Both the position numbers and the translations under genes were made by a program. The notes below the pieces were generated by a model. The model worked only from the letters and a program-made list of their open reading frames with translations. It did no database searches and was not told where the DNA came from. A DNA stretch of 64,000 bases from Martelella sp. NC20 (lineage in GTDB: Bacteria; Pseudomonadota; Alphaproteobacteria; Rhizobiales; Rhizobiaceae), in NCBI RefSeq assembly GCF_013459645.1, contig NZ_CP054861.1:4638001-4702000 (forward strand). The letters run 5' to 3'. Shown here one piece after another: positions 24,626-33,688 of this stretch. Numbering within the stretch: the first letter of the stretch is position 1; the number at the start of each line of letters is the position of its first letter.

Positions 24626-25935
24626 GCGGCGTTGAAATCGCGCTCGGCTCGGTCGCGCTCATGCTGGTTCTGATCTATGCCGGGCTGCATGTCGCGATCG
24701 CGCTGATCCTGGTGAGCTTTATCGGCGTCTGGGTGCTGAAGGACAATTTCGATCTCGCCGCCAACATGCTGGTGCTGGCCTTCAAGGATTCGATCACCGA
24801 TCAGCTCTTCGGCGTGGTTCCGCTGTTCGTGCTGATGGGACTGGTGGTCTCGATCTCCGGCATGGGGCGCGACACGTTCGATGTCGCCCAGCAGGCTTTC
24901 CGGCGCATTCGCGGCGGGCTCGGGGTCGCGACCGTCGCGGCCAATGCCGTGTTTGCGGCGATCACCGGCATATCGATCGCGTCGGCGGCCGTGTTCACCA
25001 AGGTTGCCGTGCCCGAGATGCGGGCCAGGGGCTACACCCCGGAATTCTCGGTCGGCGTGGTTGCCGGCTCCTCGGTGCTCGGCATGCTGATCCCGCCATC
25101 GCTGCTGTTCATCCTCTACGGCATTCTCACGGAACAATCGGTCGGCTCGCTATTTATCGCCGGCGTCCTGCCCGGCCTGCTGCTGGCGGTGACCTACAGC
25201 ATCGGCATCGTCGCGATGGCGCATCTGATGCCGGGCTTCGTCGGCGGCACGGCGGCGGACGATCTTGATGCCCGGCATATGGGCTGGGGCGAGATCGCCG
25301 CCAAGCTGCTGCCGATCGCGGCATTGGTGGCGCTGGTTCTCGGCGGCATCTATGGCGGCCTGTTCACGCCGACGGAGGCGGGCGGCGCGGGTGCCGCCGG
25401 CGCGCTTCTCATCGCGATCGTCAAACGCCGCCTTTCCTGGCGGGACTTCTGGCAGGTGCTGGTCCAGACCGGCCATACGACGGCCTCGATCTGCTTCCTG
25501 ATCATCGGCGCCAGTCTCTATTCCCGCATGCTCGCCTTTACCGGCATGCCGGGCTGGCTGGGCCACACCGTGCTCGAGGCCGGATTTTCGACCGAGGGCG
25601 TGGTGCTCGCCATGGTCGTGGTGATGGTGCTGCTCGGAACCATTCTCGACAGTTCCTCGATCATGCTGCTGGTGCTGCCGATCGCGGTCCCGATCCTGAA
25701 CGGGCTCGGCGTCGATCTGATCTGGCTCGGCGTGATCGCGATCCTCGCCGTCGAGATCGGACTTCTGACCCCGCCCTTCGGCATCGCCGTCTATGTCATC
25801 AAATCCACACTCGGTCCGGAAAGCGACATCACGCTCGGGCAGATCTTCCGCGGCGCGGCCCCGTTCGCGCTGATGATGCTGTTCGTGCTCGCGCTGGTGT
25901 TCCTGTTTCCGGCCATCGCCACCGCGCTACTTTAG
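24622..25935 (+). CDS. TRAP transporter large permease (DctM)
   Basis: 437 residues, 12 or so membrane helices. Typical DctM features: PLFVLMGLVVSISGMGRDTF near the start, AAITGISIASAAVF, LIPPSLLFILYGILTEQS, FTPTEAGGAGAAGALL and TPPFGIAVYVIKS near the end. It is the ion-coupled transport subunit of the system. It overlaps dctQ and is followed within 11 bp by the metallo-hydrolase gene, so the TRAP genes and that enzyme are one operon. Confidence 0.95.
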   Translation: MSGVEIALGSVALMLVLIYAGLHVAIALILVSFIGVWVLKDNFDLAANMLVLAFKDSITDQLFGVVPLFVLMGLVVSISGMGRDTFDVAQQAFRRIRGGLGVATVAANAVFAAITGISIASAAVFTKVAVPEMRARGYTPEFSVGVVAGSSVLGMLIPPSLLFILYGILTEQSVGSLFIAGVLPGLLLAVTYSIGIVAMAHLMPGFVGGTAADDLDARHMGWGEIAAKLLPIAALVALVLGGIYGGLFTPTEAGGAGAAGALLIAIVKRRLSWRDFWQVLVQTGHTTASICFLIIGASLYSRMLAFTGMPGWLGHTVLEAGFSTEGVVLAMVVVMVLLGTILDSSSIMLLVLPIAVPILNGLGVDLIWLGVIAILAVEIGLLTPPFGIAVYVIKSTLGPESDITLGQIFRGAAPFALMMLFVLALVFLFPAIATALL

Positions 25936-25946
25936 GGAGAAAAATC

Positions 25947-26954
25947 ATGTCCGGATGGAAATATACCAAGGGTCTGCACGATCTCGGCAATGGATGCTGG
26001 GGCTATCTGGTGCCGGATGGTTCATGGGGCTGGTCCAATGCGGGGCTGATCGCCGACGGCGAGGCGACCCTGCTGGTCGACACGCTGTTCGATCTGAAAT
26101 GCACCGGCGACATGCTGGCGGAAATGCGCAACGCCGTGCCGGCTTCGAAGAAAATCGGCATCCTCGTCAACACCCATGCCGATGGTGATCACACCTTCGG
26201 CAACCAGCTCGTCAAGGGCGCGCGCATCATCGGCACGGAAGGCACGGTCAGCGATTTCAACCGCTTCGACCCCAAGGTTCTGCTTGCGGTGCAAAACGAT
26301 CCGAAGAAATTCGGCCGCTCGGGCGAATTCATGGCCGAATGCTTCCGTCCGTTCGATTTCTCCGGCATCGAACTGACGCCGCCGACCGAGACCTTCAAGG
26401 ACCGCATGACCATCAAGGTCGGCGACAAGACGGTGGAACTGATCGAGGTCGGCCCGTCCCATTCGCTCGGAGACGCGCTGATCTACGTGCCGGAGGACAA
26501 AATTCTCTACACCGGCGACATCCTGTTTTCCGCCGGCACGCCGATCGCCTGGTACGGCCCGATCGCCCGCTGGATCGATGTCTGCAACATGGTGCTGGAC
26601 ATGGATGTCGAGATCATCGTCGCAGGCCACGGCCCGCTTTCGACCAAGGATGACGTCCGCAAGATGCGCGACTATCTGCTCGACATCACCGAAAAGGCCC
26701 GCCCGTTCTACGAGCAGGGCGTGGACTATCTCGACGCGGCCTACAGGATCGATCTCGGCGAATATCGCGGCTGGAACGACGCCGAACGCGTTGTCGTGAC
26801 GCTGCGCACGTTGTATGACGATTTCGAGAACGCGCCGGTTCGGCCCACCCACGTGCCCATCCCCTTCTTCGAACAGATGAAGGGGATGCGCGAAAGCCTT
26901 GGCAAACCGCCGGTGCACCATGAATATTGCAGCCATGATCATCACGATCACTGA
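25947..26954 (+). CDS. MBL-fold metallo-hydrolase
   Basis: 335 residues of metallo-beta-lactamase fold. The metal motif is NTHADGDHTFGN: His77, Asp79, Asp81, His82, so the second His of the common HxHxDH is Asp. Further ligands are in GPSHSLGDALIYV, YTGDILFSAGTPI and VAGHGPLS. The C-terminus ends in a His-rich tail (CSHDHHDH), which is unusual and may bind metal. It follows dctM by 11 bp with its own GGGAG site. Probably hydrolyses a thioester, lactone or related intermediate of the pathway; the substrate is not known. Confidence 0.88.
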   Translation: MSGWKYTKGLHDLGNGCWGYLVPDGSWGWSNAGLIADGEATLLVDTLFDLKCTGDMLAEMRNAVPASKKIGILVNTHADGDHTFGNQLVKGARIIGTEGTVSDFNRFDPKVLLAVQNDPKKFGRSGEFMAECFRPFDFSGIELTPPTETFKDRMTIKVGDKTVELIEVGPSHSLGDALIYVPEDKILYTGDILFSAGTPIAWYGPIARWIDVCNMVLDMDVEIIVAGHGPLSTKDDVRKMRDYLLDITEKARPFYEQGVDYLDAAYRIDLGEYRGWNDAERVVVTLRTLYDDFENAPVRPTHVPIPFFEQMKGMRESLGKPPVHHEYCSHDHHDH

Positions 26955-27052
26955 GCCCCGAGAGCGTGTCCGCTCTGTCTTGTTTGTTTTGCCGCATTTT
27001 CGCGGACGTCAGGTGAACCCGCCTGACTGCGAAATGCCCCAGGGAGACGTCC

Positions 27053-27640
27053 ATGAAGCTGTTCCACGCGCCCGGCGCCTGTTCCGAGGGTATCGTTCTG
27101 CTGCTCGACAGAATAGGCGAGCCCTATGACATTCACGAGATCAACGTGAAAACGGGCGAGCAGCGCCAGCCCGATTACCTCGCGATCAACCCGAAGGGCA
27201 AGGTTCCCGCGTTGCTGCGCGACGACGGCAGCCTGTTGACGGAGTTTCCGGCCATCGCCTTCTGGCTTGCCCGCAAATTTCCCGAGGCCGGCCTGCTGCC
27301 GACCGATCCCGATGGCGAGGCAAGAGCTCTGGAACTGCTCGATTTCATCGTCTCGTCGCTGCATATGCGCGGCACGGCGCTGGTGCAGCGGCCAACGGCT
27401 TTCGCGCATTCCGCCGAGGCGCAGGAAGAGGTGAAGGCGATGGGTCGGCAGGCCATCGAGAAAGGGCTGGCGCAGCTTGAAAGGGAACTGGACGGCCAGA
27501 AGTTCCTGATGGGCGAACGCTTTTCCCTGCCGGATGCGGCCGCCTATTACGTGCTGAGCTGGCAGCCCAGATATCAGGTGCCGCTCGGCGAGCAGCTTGA
27601 AGCCTACTACGCCCGGCTTTCAGATCGTTCCGCTGCCTGA
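27053..27640 (+). CDS. Glutathione S-transferase family protein
   Basis: 195 residues. N-terminal thioredoxin-like GST domain (MKLFHAPGACSEGIVLLLDR, the loop IENPKGKVP-like INPKGKVPALL, and the gamma-Glu-binding LLTEFPAIAFWLA), then an all-helical C-terminal domain with FLMGERFSLPDAAAYYVL. The ATG is preceded by AGGGAGACGTCC. It is the last gene of the TRAP operon, 98 bp after the hydrolase. With an FAH-family enzyme it hints at ring-cleavage chemistry of the maleylacetoacetate kind. Its end overlaps the convergent kinase gene by 34 bp. Confidence 0.9.
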   Translation: MKLFHAPGACSEGIVLLLDRIGEPYDIHEINVKTGEQRQPDYLAINPKGKVPALLRDDGSLLTEFPAIAFWLARKFPEAGLLPTDPDGEARALELLDFIVSSLHMRGTALVQRPTAFAHSAEAQEEVKAMGRQAIEKGLAQLERELDGQKFLMGERFSLPDAAAYYVLSWQPRYQVPLGEQLEAYYARLSDRSAA

Positions 27641-29643
27641 GCAAGCGGAAAGGAAAGAGCGACGATCGTCCCCTTTCCTTCGGCGCTTTCGATATTGATC
27701 GCGGCGGCGTGGGCGGCGGCGATGCGCGAAACCAGCGACAGCCCCATGCCTGTGCCCTTTATCCTGCTTGTATTGGAACCGCGCACCCTGGCATGAAGCA
27801 CCGCGCTGATTTCGTGACTTGGTATGCCGATTCCCTGATCCTCCACCGCGATCCGGACATCGCCATCGACGATTTCGGCCGACAGCACCACCGGTCCACC
27901 GCCGGTCGGGCCTGAATATTTCACCGCATTTTCGAGAAGGTTGATTAGCGCCAGGTTGACCATATCGGCATCTACGCGGATCTCCGCCTCGGCCGCCGCC
28001 TCGGACAAATCCACGATGATCGTGGCATCCGGCATCAGGTCGCGGCTTCTGCGCGCGGCCTCGAGCGCGATCGCGCTGACCGGCGTGGGGCTTGCCTCCG
28101 GCTCCAGCGCCGAACCCTGAACCCGGCTGCGCTCCAGATTGATTTCAAGCACTTCGACCAGACGGGCGATGCCGCGTCGTATCCGCGCGATCCGCTGATG
28201 ATTGGCCTTGTCATCATCTGCAAACCCCAGTTCCATGGTGTCGACACTGGACCGGATCGAGGCCAGCGGCGTGCGGTACTGGTGCGAGATCACCTCCATG
28301 AAGCGGACCTGGCTTTTCTGCTGCTCGAGTTCGGCTTCAAGCGCGGCCTCGGCGGTGCGCTTCGCCTCGGCGAGTTCGGCGGTGCGTATTTCGACCATTT
28401 CAGCCGCCCTTTGCCCGGCGCTGCGGGCGGCCTGAAGCGCCTCTTCCTGCAGGGCGGAGTTCAGGTGATGGGCAGACCTCAGCCGCCAGCTCAGCATGGC
28501 AGTAAGAAGCAGCGCCTCCAGAAGGCAGGCAATGGCGTATCCCTTGGATGCCCATTCGGGCAGACCCGGCACATTCCAGTAGTAGAGCAACATCACCGTC
28601 ATTCCGACCCACAACACCAGGAAGGCTGCGGCGCGCAAATAGCTTGCCCAATCGCCTCGCCTGATCGTCATCAGCCCGTAAATGGCGGCCAGCGTGACAC
28701 ACGCCAGAATGAACATGTTGCGCACCGGCGCGGTATAGAGGTTGAGCCCGACGAAGATCGCAAGCGTGGAAAGGAGACCGACGCCGCCGGAGATGACGCA
28801 GACCCAATACATCCACTGGCGCGGACTGCTGAGGTCGAACGCCCGCATCGTCGTTATCGCGCCCGCCAACAGGCCGAAGGACGAAAAGAAGGCCAGGAAC
28901 AGATCATTGCCTCGGCCGCCATCGGAAAACAGCAGCCGCGCGTAGCCGAGACTGCCGATATGATAGGCTGCCGCCGAGATCGTGCTGAGCGCCAGCAGAA
29001 GATAGAGCGGGTCGGGATCAAAGCGATAGAGCATGAACTGGGTAACCAGCAGCAGCGCCATGCATCCGATCACGGCACCGCCGACCGTGGAGACCATCGC
29101 CTTGTGCATCAGATAGTTCTTCGGCTGATAGAACCGGACATTCACCATCATCATGACATTGGGAGAGGTTGCGCGGATATAGATCACCTTGGGAGCGCCG
29201 GCGCCGAATTCGATCGGCACCGCATCCTCGAAACCGGAAAGGGCGCCATCAGATAGCGGCCGTCCCGCGCCCAGACCGAAATGGGTGAAATCCTCCCCCG
29301 ACAGGTCGGGGCGTTCGTCTGCAACATAGACGTCAACGAACTCGACGAAGGTCGGGGTCAGCACCATGACCGCCCGCATCGCCTTTTCGGAAGAGACGGC
29401 AACCCGCAGCCATACTGCATCCTTGGTGAACTGCGCCGGTATCCCGCGACTTTTCACCGGCGTAAAGAGGGCGTCGCCCCCGATGATATCGGCCAGCGTC
29501 AAAGCCGCGGAGGGATCGGTGAAGATCGCAAATTCCGGCTCGGTAACCGCATCCGCGCGCGCAGGACCGGCGGCAGCGAGCATCACGACAACAAGCAGCA
29601 GAACCGGAAACACAAAGGGCGGAAGGCGGCAGTGATTATTCAA
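27607..29643 (-). CDS. Sensor histidine kinase with 7TMR-DISM sensor
   Basis: 678 residues from a TTG start at 29643 (AAGGAG before it; the first ATG would cut the signal peptide). Residues 1-31 signal peptide; 35-175 periplasmic 7TMR-DISMED2-like sensor; 185-385 seven membrane helices; coiled segment 395-445; H-box with His454 (VISHQYRTPLASIRSS); N-box LINLLENAVKYSG (569-577); G1 EDQGIGIP (601-608); G2 GTGMGLSLV (630-638). All catalytic boxes are intact, unlike the paralogous pseudogene at 15.7 kb. It is third in the operon DUF4189-autotransporter-kinase (43 bp after the autotransporter). The likely partner is the regulator at 33689. Confidence 0.9.
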   Translation of the reverse strand: MNNHCRLPPFVFPVLLLVVVMLAAAGPARADAVTEPEFAIFTDPSAALTLADIIGGDALFTPVKSRGIPAQFTKDAVWLRVAVSSEKAMRAVMVLTPTFVEFVDVYVADERPDLSGEDFTHFGLGAGRPLSDGALSGFEDAVPIEFGAGAPKVIYIRATSPNVMMMVNVRFYQPKNYLMHKAMVSTVGGAVIGCMALLLVTQFMLYRFDPDPLYLLLALSTISAAAYHIGSLGYARLLFSDGGRGNDLFLAFFSSFGLLAGAITTMRAFDLSSPRQWMYWVCVISGGVGLLSTLAIFVGLNLYTAPVRNMFILACVTLAAIYGLMTIRRGDWASYLRAAAFLVLWVGMTVMLLYYWNVPGLPEWASKGYAIACLLEALLLTAMLSWRLRSAHHLNSALQEEALQAARSAGQRAAEMVEIRTAELAEAKRTAEAALEAELEQQKSQVRFMEVISHQYRTPLASIRSSVDTMELGFADDDKANHQRIARIRRGIARLVEVLEINLERSRVQGSALEPEASPTPVSAIALEAARRSRDLMPDATIIVDLSEAAAEAEIRVDADMVNLALINLLENAVKYSGPTGGGPVVLSAEIVDGDVRIAVEDQGIGIPSHEISAVLHARVRGSNTSRIKGTGMGLSLVSRIAAAHAAAINIESAEGKGTIVALSFPLAQAAERSESRA

Positions 29644-29686
29644 ATGCGATTTTCTCCTTCAGATCCGGTTTTACCGGAATATCGCC

Positions 29687-32600
29687 TTAGAACGACACCG
29701 ACAGCGCGGCGAAGGCGGCGTTCTCCGCGACGCCGCCACCGATCCGGCCATTATATCCAAGCGACAACGAGGCGCGTTGCGTCAAGGCGAAATCGAACCC
29801 GAGCGCCAGAACGGCCGCATCCCGGGCAATCGGAGCGCCCAGCACGGTGAAGCCCGCGCCGCTCTCTGCAAAGGCAAGCGAAACACCCGGATCGAGATCG
29901 CCGAATGCATGCTGCCAGCCGATCGTCGCGTTGGCTCGCAAACCGCCCTCGCCGATTGCGAAAACCCGCGCGAACCTGAGACCGATCGTCGAGAGCGTAT
30001 TGGCCTGGGTCTCGTCCCCGCCCGCCAGCGCTGTCAGATCGCCGCCTTCGGAAAAGGACCCGGTCGAGGTCGCGACATAGGCAAGACCGCCGAAGGCTTC
30101 GGTCTCGAATGGCGCGGTGCCAAGGTCGAACGCCGCTTCTGCGAAGATCTGACCGGTGGTTGCGGAATAATCCGCGCTCTCGCCGGCGAAATAGCCGGGA
30201 AAGCTGATCGTCCGGTCGACGCTGACTTCGTGCCAGGACCAGCTTGCGCCGAGACTGGCGTCGAAGACGCCGAATTCTCCGCCGCCATAGGCAGCGATCG
30301 TGATGCTGTCGGCAGCGCCGGAGGCCGACTGTGAGGCCAGCTTGAAACTGTCGGAACCGTAGCCCGCGGCAATGCCGGCCCGCCCCCAATCGCTCACAGG
30401 CATGTCGAGCCCCGCCAGCATGCCGCCAACCTTGCTCTTGAGCTCGGCCGTGTTGGCTGCCCGGTCCGTGGTGGACCAATTGCCATAGCCCGCAATCCAG
30501 GCACTGGCGCCAAGTCCCGGAACGCGCGCGGCCTGCACCCTGCCCGTGGCGGAATGCATCATGCCTTCGTCCGCGTCTTTCGCCCCGTCGAGCCGCGCCT
30601 GCAGCGTATCGCGCACCACAGTGGCGCCGTTTTGCAGCGTGGTCATCGCCGAGGCGTAGATCTCGCCGGAAAGCTGGCCCGCCGCTGCCTGATACCGGCT
30701 CGCGGTCAGGTGGGTGAGCGGCAGATCGAGCACGCTTCCCGCAACGAAGACGTCAAGCGCCGCGCCCACCGCGATCTCGTTCGGCGTCAGCCCCGCCTCG
30801 GCATAAGATACGCCGCTGCGCTCCACCACGAGGACGGCATCATTCGCGCCGTAGGCAAGACCGGTGGTCAGGAACGGGTAGAGGCTGTCGGTAAACAGGC
30901 CGCCCTCCAGGGTATCATGCGTTCCGACAATCCCGCCATCGGCATGGAGGAAGACGTAGCCCGCCCCGAGATATGGCGTGAAACCGTCTTCGCCAATGGC
31001 CTCCACCGTGCCGCCGTCGAGATACGCCGTTCCGCCGACAAGCAGCAGATCGATCGCGCCGTCGGCGCCGATCTCGACCTCGCGGGTCGCGGCTGGCCCG
31101 AAATCATAATCGCCGAGAACAGTCATCGTGCCGATGGAATTGCCGGTGGCGAGCGTACCGTTGTCGCCAACGGCGAGTTGGCTGACCGTGCCGCTTCCCG
31201 AAAGCCGTCCGCTCGACGTCAGCATCCCGCTGACCGTGCCGTTGTTGACGAAATCGCCCGTGTTGGAAACATCACCGGCGATCGCGCCGGTGACGGTCGT
31301 CGTCCCGCTATTGACGACATCGCCGGCAAGGCTTCCCGACAGTTCGAAATTGCCGGACGCAAGCACCGTGACGGGGCTCGTCGAGGACCGCGTGATCACG
31401 AATGTGCCGGACTGGACAGTGGTCTGTCCGGTATAGGTGTTGGCGCCATTGAGAACGACGCGCCCCTCGCCGTTGAGAACCAGATCGCCCGGTCCGGCGA
31501 GGAAATTGTTGAATGTGGCGGTCACGCCGGAGGCCGCCGCAATCGAAGGGGTCGCGTTGGCCGCTGGATTGCCGGCATTGGTTTTCCGCAGATAGACCGG
31601 CATGTCGGTGGCGATATCGGACGAAAAATCGATCTGCCCGATCGCGGAGATGATCGGCGTGAAAACGATACCGGAACCGGCGTCGCGATTGTTGGGTCTC
31701 AACCCAAGGTAGCCGTTGGCGGGATCGAACATGTAGGTGAACTGGCGATAGAAATTCAGGCCGGTATTCAAAAAGGCATTGCCGTCATGAGCGCCGACCC
31801 ATTTCAGCGGGTTCGGCGTCGCCTGACTGCAGCCGGCCGGCGGCGGCGAGCCTGCGCAACCGGCATCGTAGAGATAAGACAGCGTCACATAATCGCCGGC
31901 ATCCAGCAACTGGACATGGACCGACGTCTGATCCTTCACGACATTGCCGGCGGATGTCGTGTTGTAAAAGGCGGATGGATCGCCGGTGGCCGTGTTGACG
32001 AAGGAATCAGGAACGCCGGTATCGGCAAGGAAAATCCCGGTTTGCGGCCCCGCCACCGCGCGGTCATTGGTCAGTTGCACGCCCATGGCCGCCATCGTCC
32101 AGGCGGGCTCGCCTTCCGCATCCGCTACCGGGGCAAGCTGTCCATAGGCGAAACCGCCGGTATTGTCCGGCGTCAACCCCACCGTCACCGTTACCTGCGC
32201 GCCGGGACCGCCAACGCCGCCCGAAGCAGAGGTATCCCAGTTGATGATGTAGCCCGGCTGAAAGTCCGGGCCGGCATTGTCGATATGCAGAAGCGGATTG
32301 AGGTCCTGCGAGGTCTGGCCCGCATTGTCGAGCAGGCCGGCGAGATGGGCGTATTGCGATTGATCGTTGATCAGCGACGACACCGGCATTGCCGCATTGT
32401 CCTCGCCGAGCGTGTTGCGGCCGAACCCGACGCCCATCATCGTGATCGGCGTATTCTTCGCCGTCTCGCAATCGGCCGAATTCGCGCCGCTGCCCACACA
32501 CGCCTTGTAGTCGACCGCCAGAATGGGAACGGTGGCGGTCACAGTCGACCCGACGGCATCGAGGAACTCGACCTCGGCCTCGACGATATACCCCACCGCC

Positions 32601-32968
32601 AGAAGCCCGGTCGAATTGTAATATACCCAGCCGCGCTGGTCGGTCACCACAAGATTTTTGTTGTCGTCGAGCAGCGTGTAGTCGACCGCGATGCCGGTCG
32701 AACCGGTATCCATCAGGAATTCGAGCGGCCCGCTTGTGTGCTGATCGGATGTGCCTGGCTTGGTTTTCAGTTTAAGCGCGAATTTCAGCACTGAATCCGT
32801 GCTAGCGGAACCCGCTTCGATCGTATAGCTCGTCGTCCCTGCCCCATAGTCGGGCCAGTACTCCGCAAGCGCCGGGAGAGGTATTGCGCCGGTACCGGCT
32901 GCCAACAATCCCGCGCGCAGAAAGCGTCCGCCGCGCCCGAAACACAAACGTCCGCCCGGCACCATCAC
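29687..32968 (-). CDS. Autotransporter with a pepsin-like aspartic protease passenger
   Basis: 1093 residues. Signal sequence to about residue 35. Residues 36-420 look like a bilobal pepsin-type protease: first catalytic motif EFLMDTGSTGIAVD (Asp87), flap-like YYNSTGLLAVGYIVEAEVEF (Tyr116/117), MMGVGFGRNTLGEDN like the pepsin G(I/L)LGLG loop, and second catalytic motif GIFLADTGVPDSF (Asp316). Two Cys pairs are likely (157/167; the GCAGSPPPAGC region). Next come a passenger-associated repeat (LNGANTYTGQTTVQSGTFVI), more beta-helix repeats and a C-terminal autotransporter barrel from about residue 810, ending in the aromatic SVSF. It would put an aspartic protease on the cell surface. The protease call is by motif; substrates are unknown. 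Confidence 0.75.
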   Translation of the reverse strand: MMVPGGRLCFGRGGRFLRAGLLAAGTGAIPLPALAEYWPDYGAGTTSYTIEAGSASTDSVLKFALKLKTKPGTSDQHTSGPLEFLMDTGSTGIAVDYTLLDDNKNLVVTDQRGWVYYNSTGLLAVGYIVEAEVEFLDAVGSTVTATVPILAVDYKACVGSGANSADCETAKNTPITMMGVGFGRNTLGEDNAAMPVSSLINDQSQYAHLAGLLDNAGQTSQDLNPLLHIDNAGPDFQPGYIINWDTSASGGVGGPGAQVTVTVGLTPDNTGGFAYGQLAPVADAEGEPAWTMAAMGVQLTNDRAVAGPQTGIFLADTGVPDSFVNTATGDPSAFYNTTSAGNVVKDQTSVHVQLLDAGDYVTLSYLYDAGCAGSPPPAGCSQATPNPLKWVGAHDGNAFLNTGLNFYRQFTYMFDPANGYLGLRPNNRDAGSGIVFTPIISAIGQIDFSSDIATDMPVYLRKTNAGNPAANATPSIAAASGVTATFNNFLAGPGDLVLNGEGRVVLNGANTYTGQTTVQSGTFVITRSSTSPVTVLASGNFELSGSLAGDVVNSGTTTVTGAIAGDVSNTGDFVNNGTVSGMLTSSGRLSGSGTVSQLAVGDNGTLATGNSIGTMTVLGDYDFGPAATREVEIGADGAIDLLLVGGTAYLDGGTVEAIGEDGFTPYLGAGYVFLHADGGIVGTHDTLEGGLFTDSLYPFLTTGLAYGANDAVLVVERSGVSYAEAGLTPNEIAVGAALDVFVAGSVLDLPLTHLTASRYQAAAGQLSGEIYASAMTTLQNGATVVRDTLQARLDGAKDADEGMMHSATGRVQAARVPGLGASAWIAGYGNWSTTDRAANTAELKSKVGGMLAGLDMPVSDWGRAGIAAGYGSDSFKLASQSASGAADSITIAAYGGGEFGVFDASLGASWSWHEVSVDRTISFPGYFAGESADYSATTGQIFAEAAFDLGTAPFETEAFGGLAYVATSTGSFSEGGDLTALAGGDETQANTLSTIGLRFARVFAIGEGGLRANATIGWQHAFGDLDPGVSLAFAESGAGFTVLGAPIARDAAVLALGFDFALTQRASLSLGYNGRIGGGVAENAAFAALSVSF

Positions 32969-33005
32969 ACCGCACCCTCAAAAGACCAAACTCTGCTCAC
33001 AGTCC

Positions 33006-33386
33006 CTATTCGAGGTTCGACGGCGCGCAATATGTGTCGTGAATGTTGCAGCCTTCGGCCCCGCCCTCGGCGCATTTTGCCATCGCCTCGTCCTGAGAAG
33101 CGTGCCTGCTGGAGCCGGCGCCGATCCCCATTGCGGCCTTGCTCGTCGCGCGGGCAAGCGAAACGCACATATCCGCTCCCGAAAAGGCGATCGTGCAATC
33201 GCCGGCGCCGTTCGTGCCGCATTCCGACATCGCCTTGTCGCTGGCTGCCGATTCCGAGTCCGCCTCAGCGAAGCCGACATCCTGCGTGGAACTGCTGTAG
33301 GCCACGGCGACGTTGGATTCCGCGAATGCCGCAGCAGGAAGTGCGCATATTGCCATAACCACGATCATTTCCAGAAGCTTTTTCAT
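33006..33386 (-). CDS. DUF4189-type small secreted protein
   Basis: 126 residues from the ATG at 33386 (GGGGGTCCT before it); the frame to 33440 adds a non-signal N-terminus. Signal peptide MKKLLEMIVVMAICALPAAA. The mature part has the DUF4189-like repeat: VAVAYSSSTQDVGFAEADSE then SDKAMSECGTNGAGDCTIAF, and a second unit with ASQDEAMAKCAEGGAEGCNI. Cys pairs probably form disulfides in the periplasm. First gene of the operon leading to the autotransporter (37 bp) and kinase. Function unknown; it could be a protease partner or an inhibitor, which is speculation. Confidence 0.78.
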   Translation of the reverse strand: MKKLLEMIVVMAICALPAAAFAESNVAVAYSSSTQDVGFAEADSESAASDKAMSECGTNGAGDCTIAFSGADMCVSLARATSKAAMGIGAGSSRHASQDEAMAKCAEGGAEGCNIHDTYCAPSNLE

Positions 33387-33512
33387 AGGACCCCCAAATT
33401 GAAACCGCTCAAACGCCCGACGATAACCGCGGCGATGCATCCATTCTAAAATAAATATTTACCCGCATCAAATATAAACAACGCCGATGCTGCCAGTGAT
33501 TAAGGAAATAAA

Positions 33513-33538
33513 GTAATCAAATGTAACGAATCATAACG
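33513..33538. promoter_or_regulatory. Predicted OmpR/PhoB-type response-regulator box, second copy
   Basis: Hexamers GTAATC (33513), GTAACG (33523) and ATAACG (33533) sit at exact 10-bp period. The 302-bp gap 33387-33688 between the divergent DUF4189 and response-regulator genes holds no gene, is AT-rich around 33440-33540 and contains this array. GTAATC-N4-GTAACGAA is identical to the array at 15620-15637 before the peptide operon. It could control both divergent transcripts. Confidence 0.55.
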
Positions 33539-33688
33539 CGCACCGTCTGAATTTCCAACGGGATCGCCCGCGCCTCGCCCCGCTCGCCCTACCTCGGTTG
33601 CAGACTTTGACATGTCAGCTCGGACGTACATTAATGAGGGTCATCCGCGGGCCTCTTCAAATCTCGCTCAAAGGGAGCGCATCACACA

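Noticed and set aside
30554..32794. 746-residue open frame opposite the autotransporter
   Set aside because: Antisense shadow, rich in Arg/Gly/Ile-Asp runs, with no domain pattern; the minus-strand frame has the catalytic motifs, repeats and barrel.
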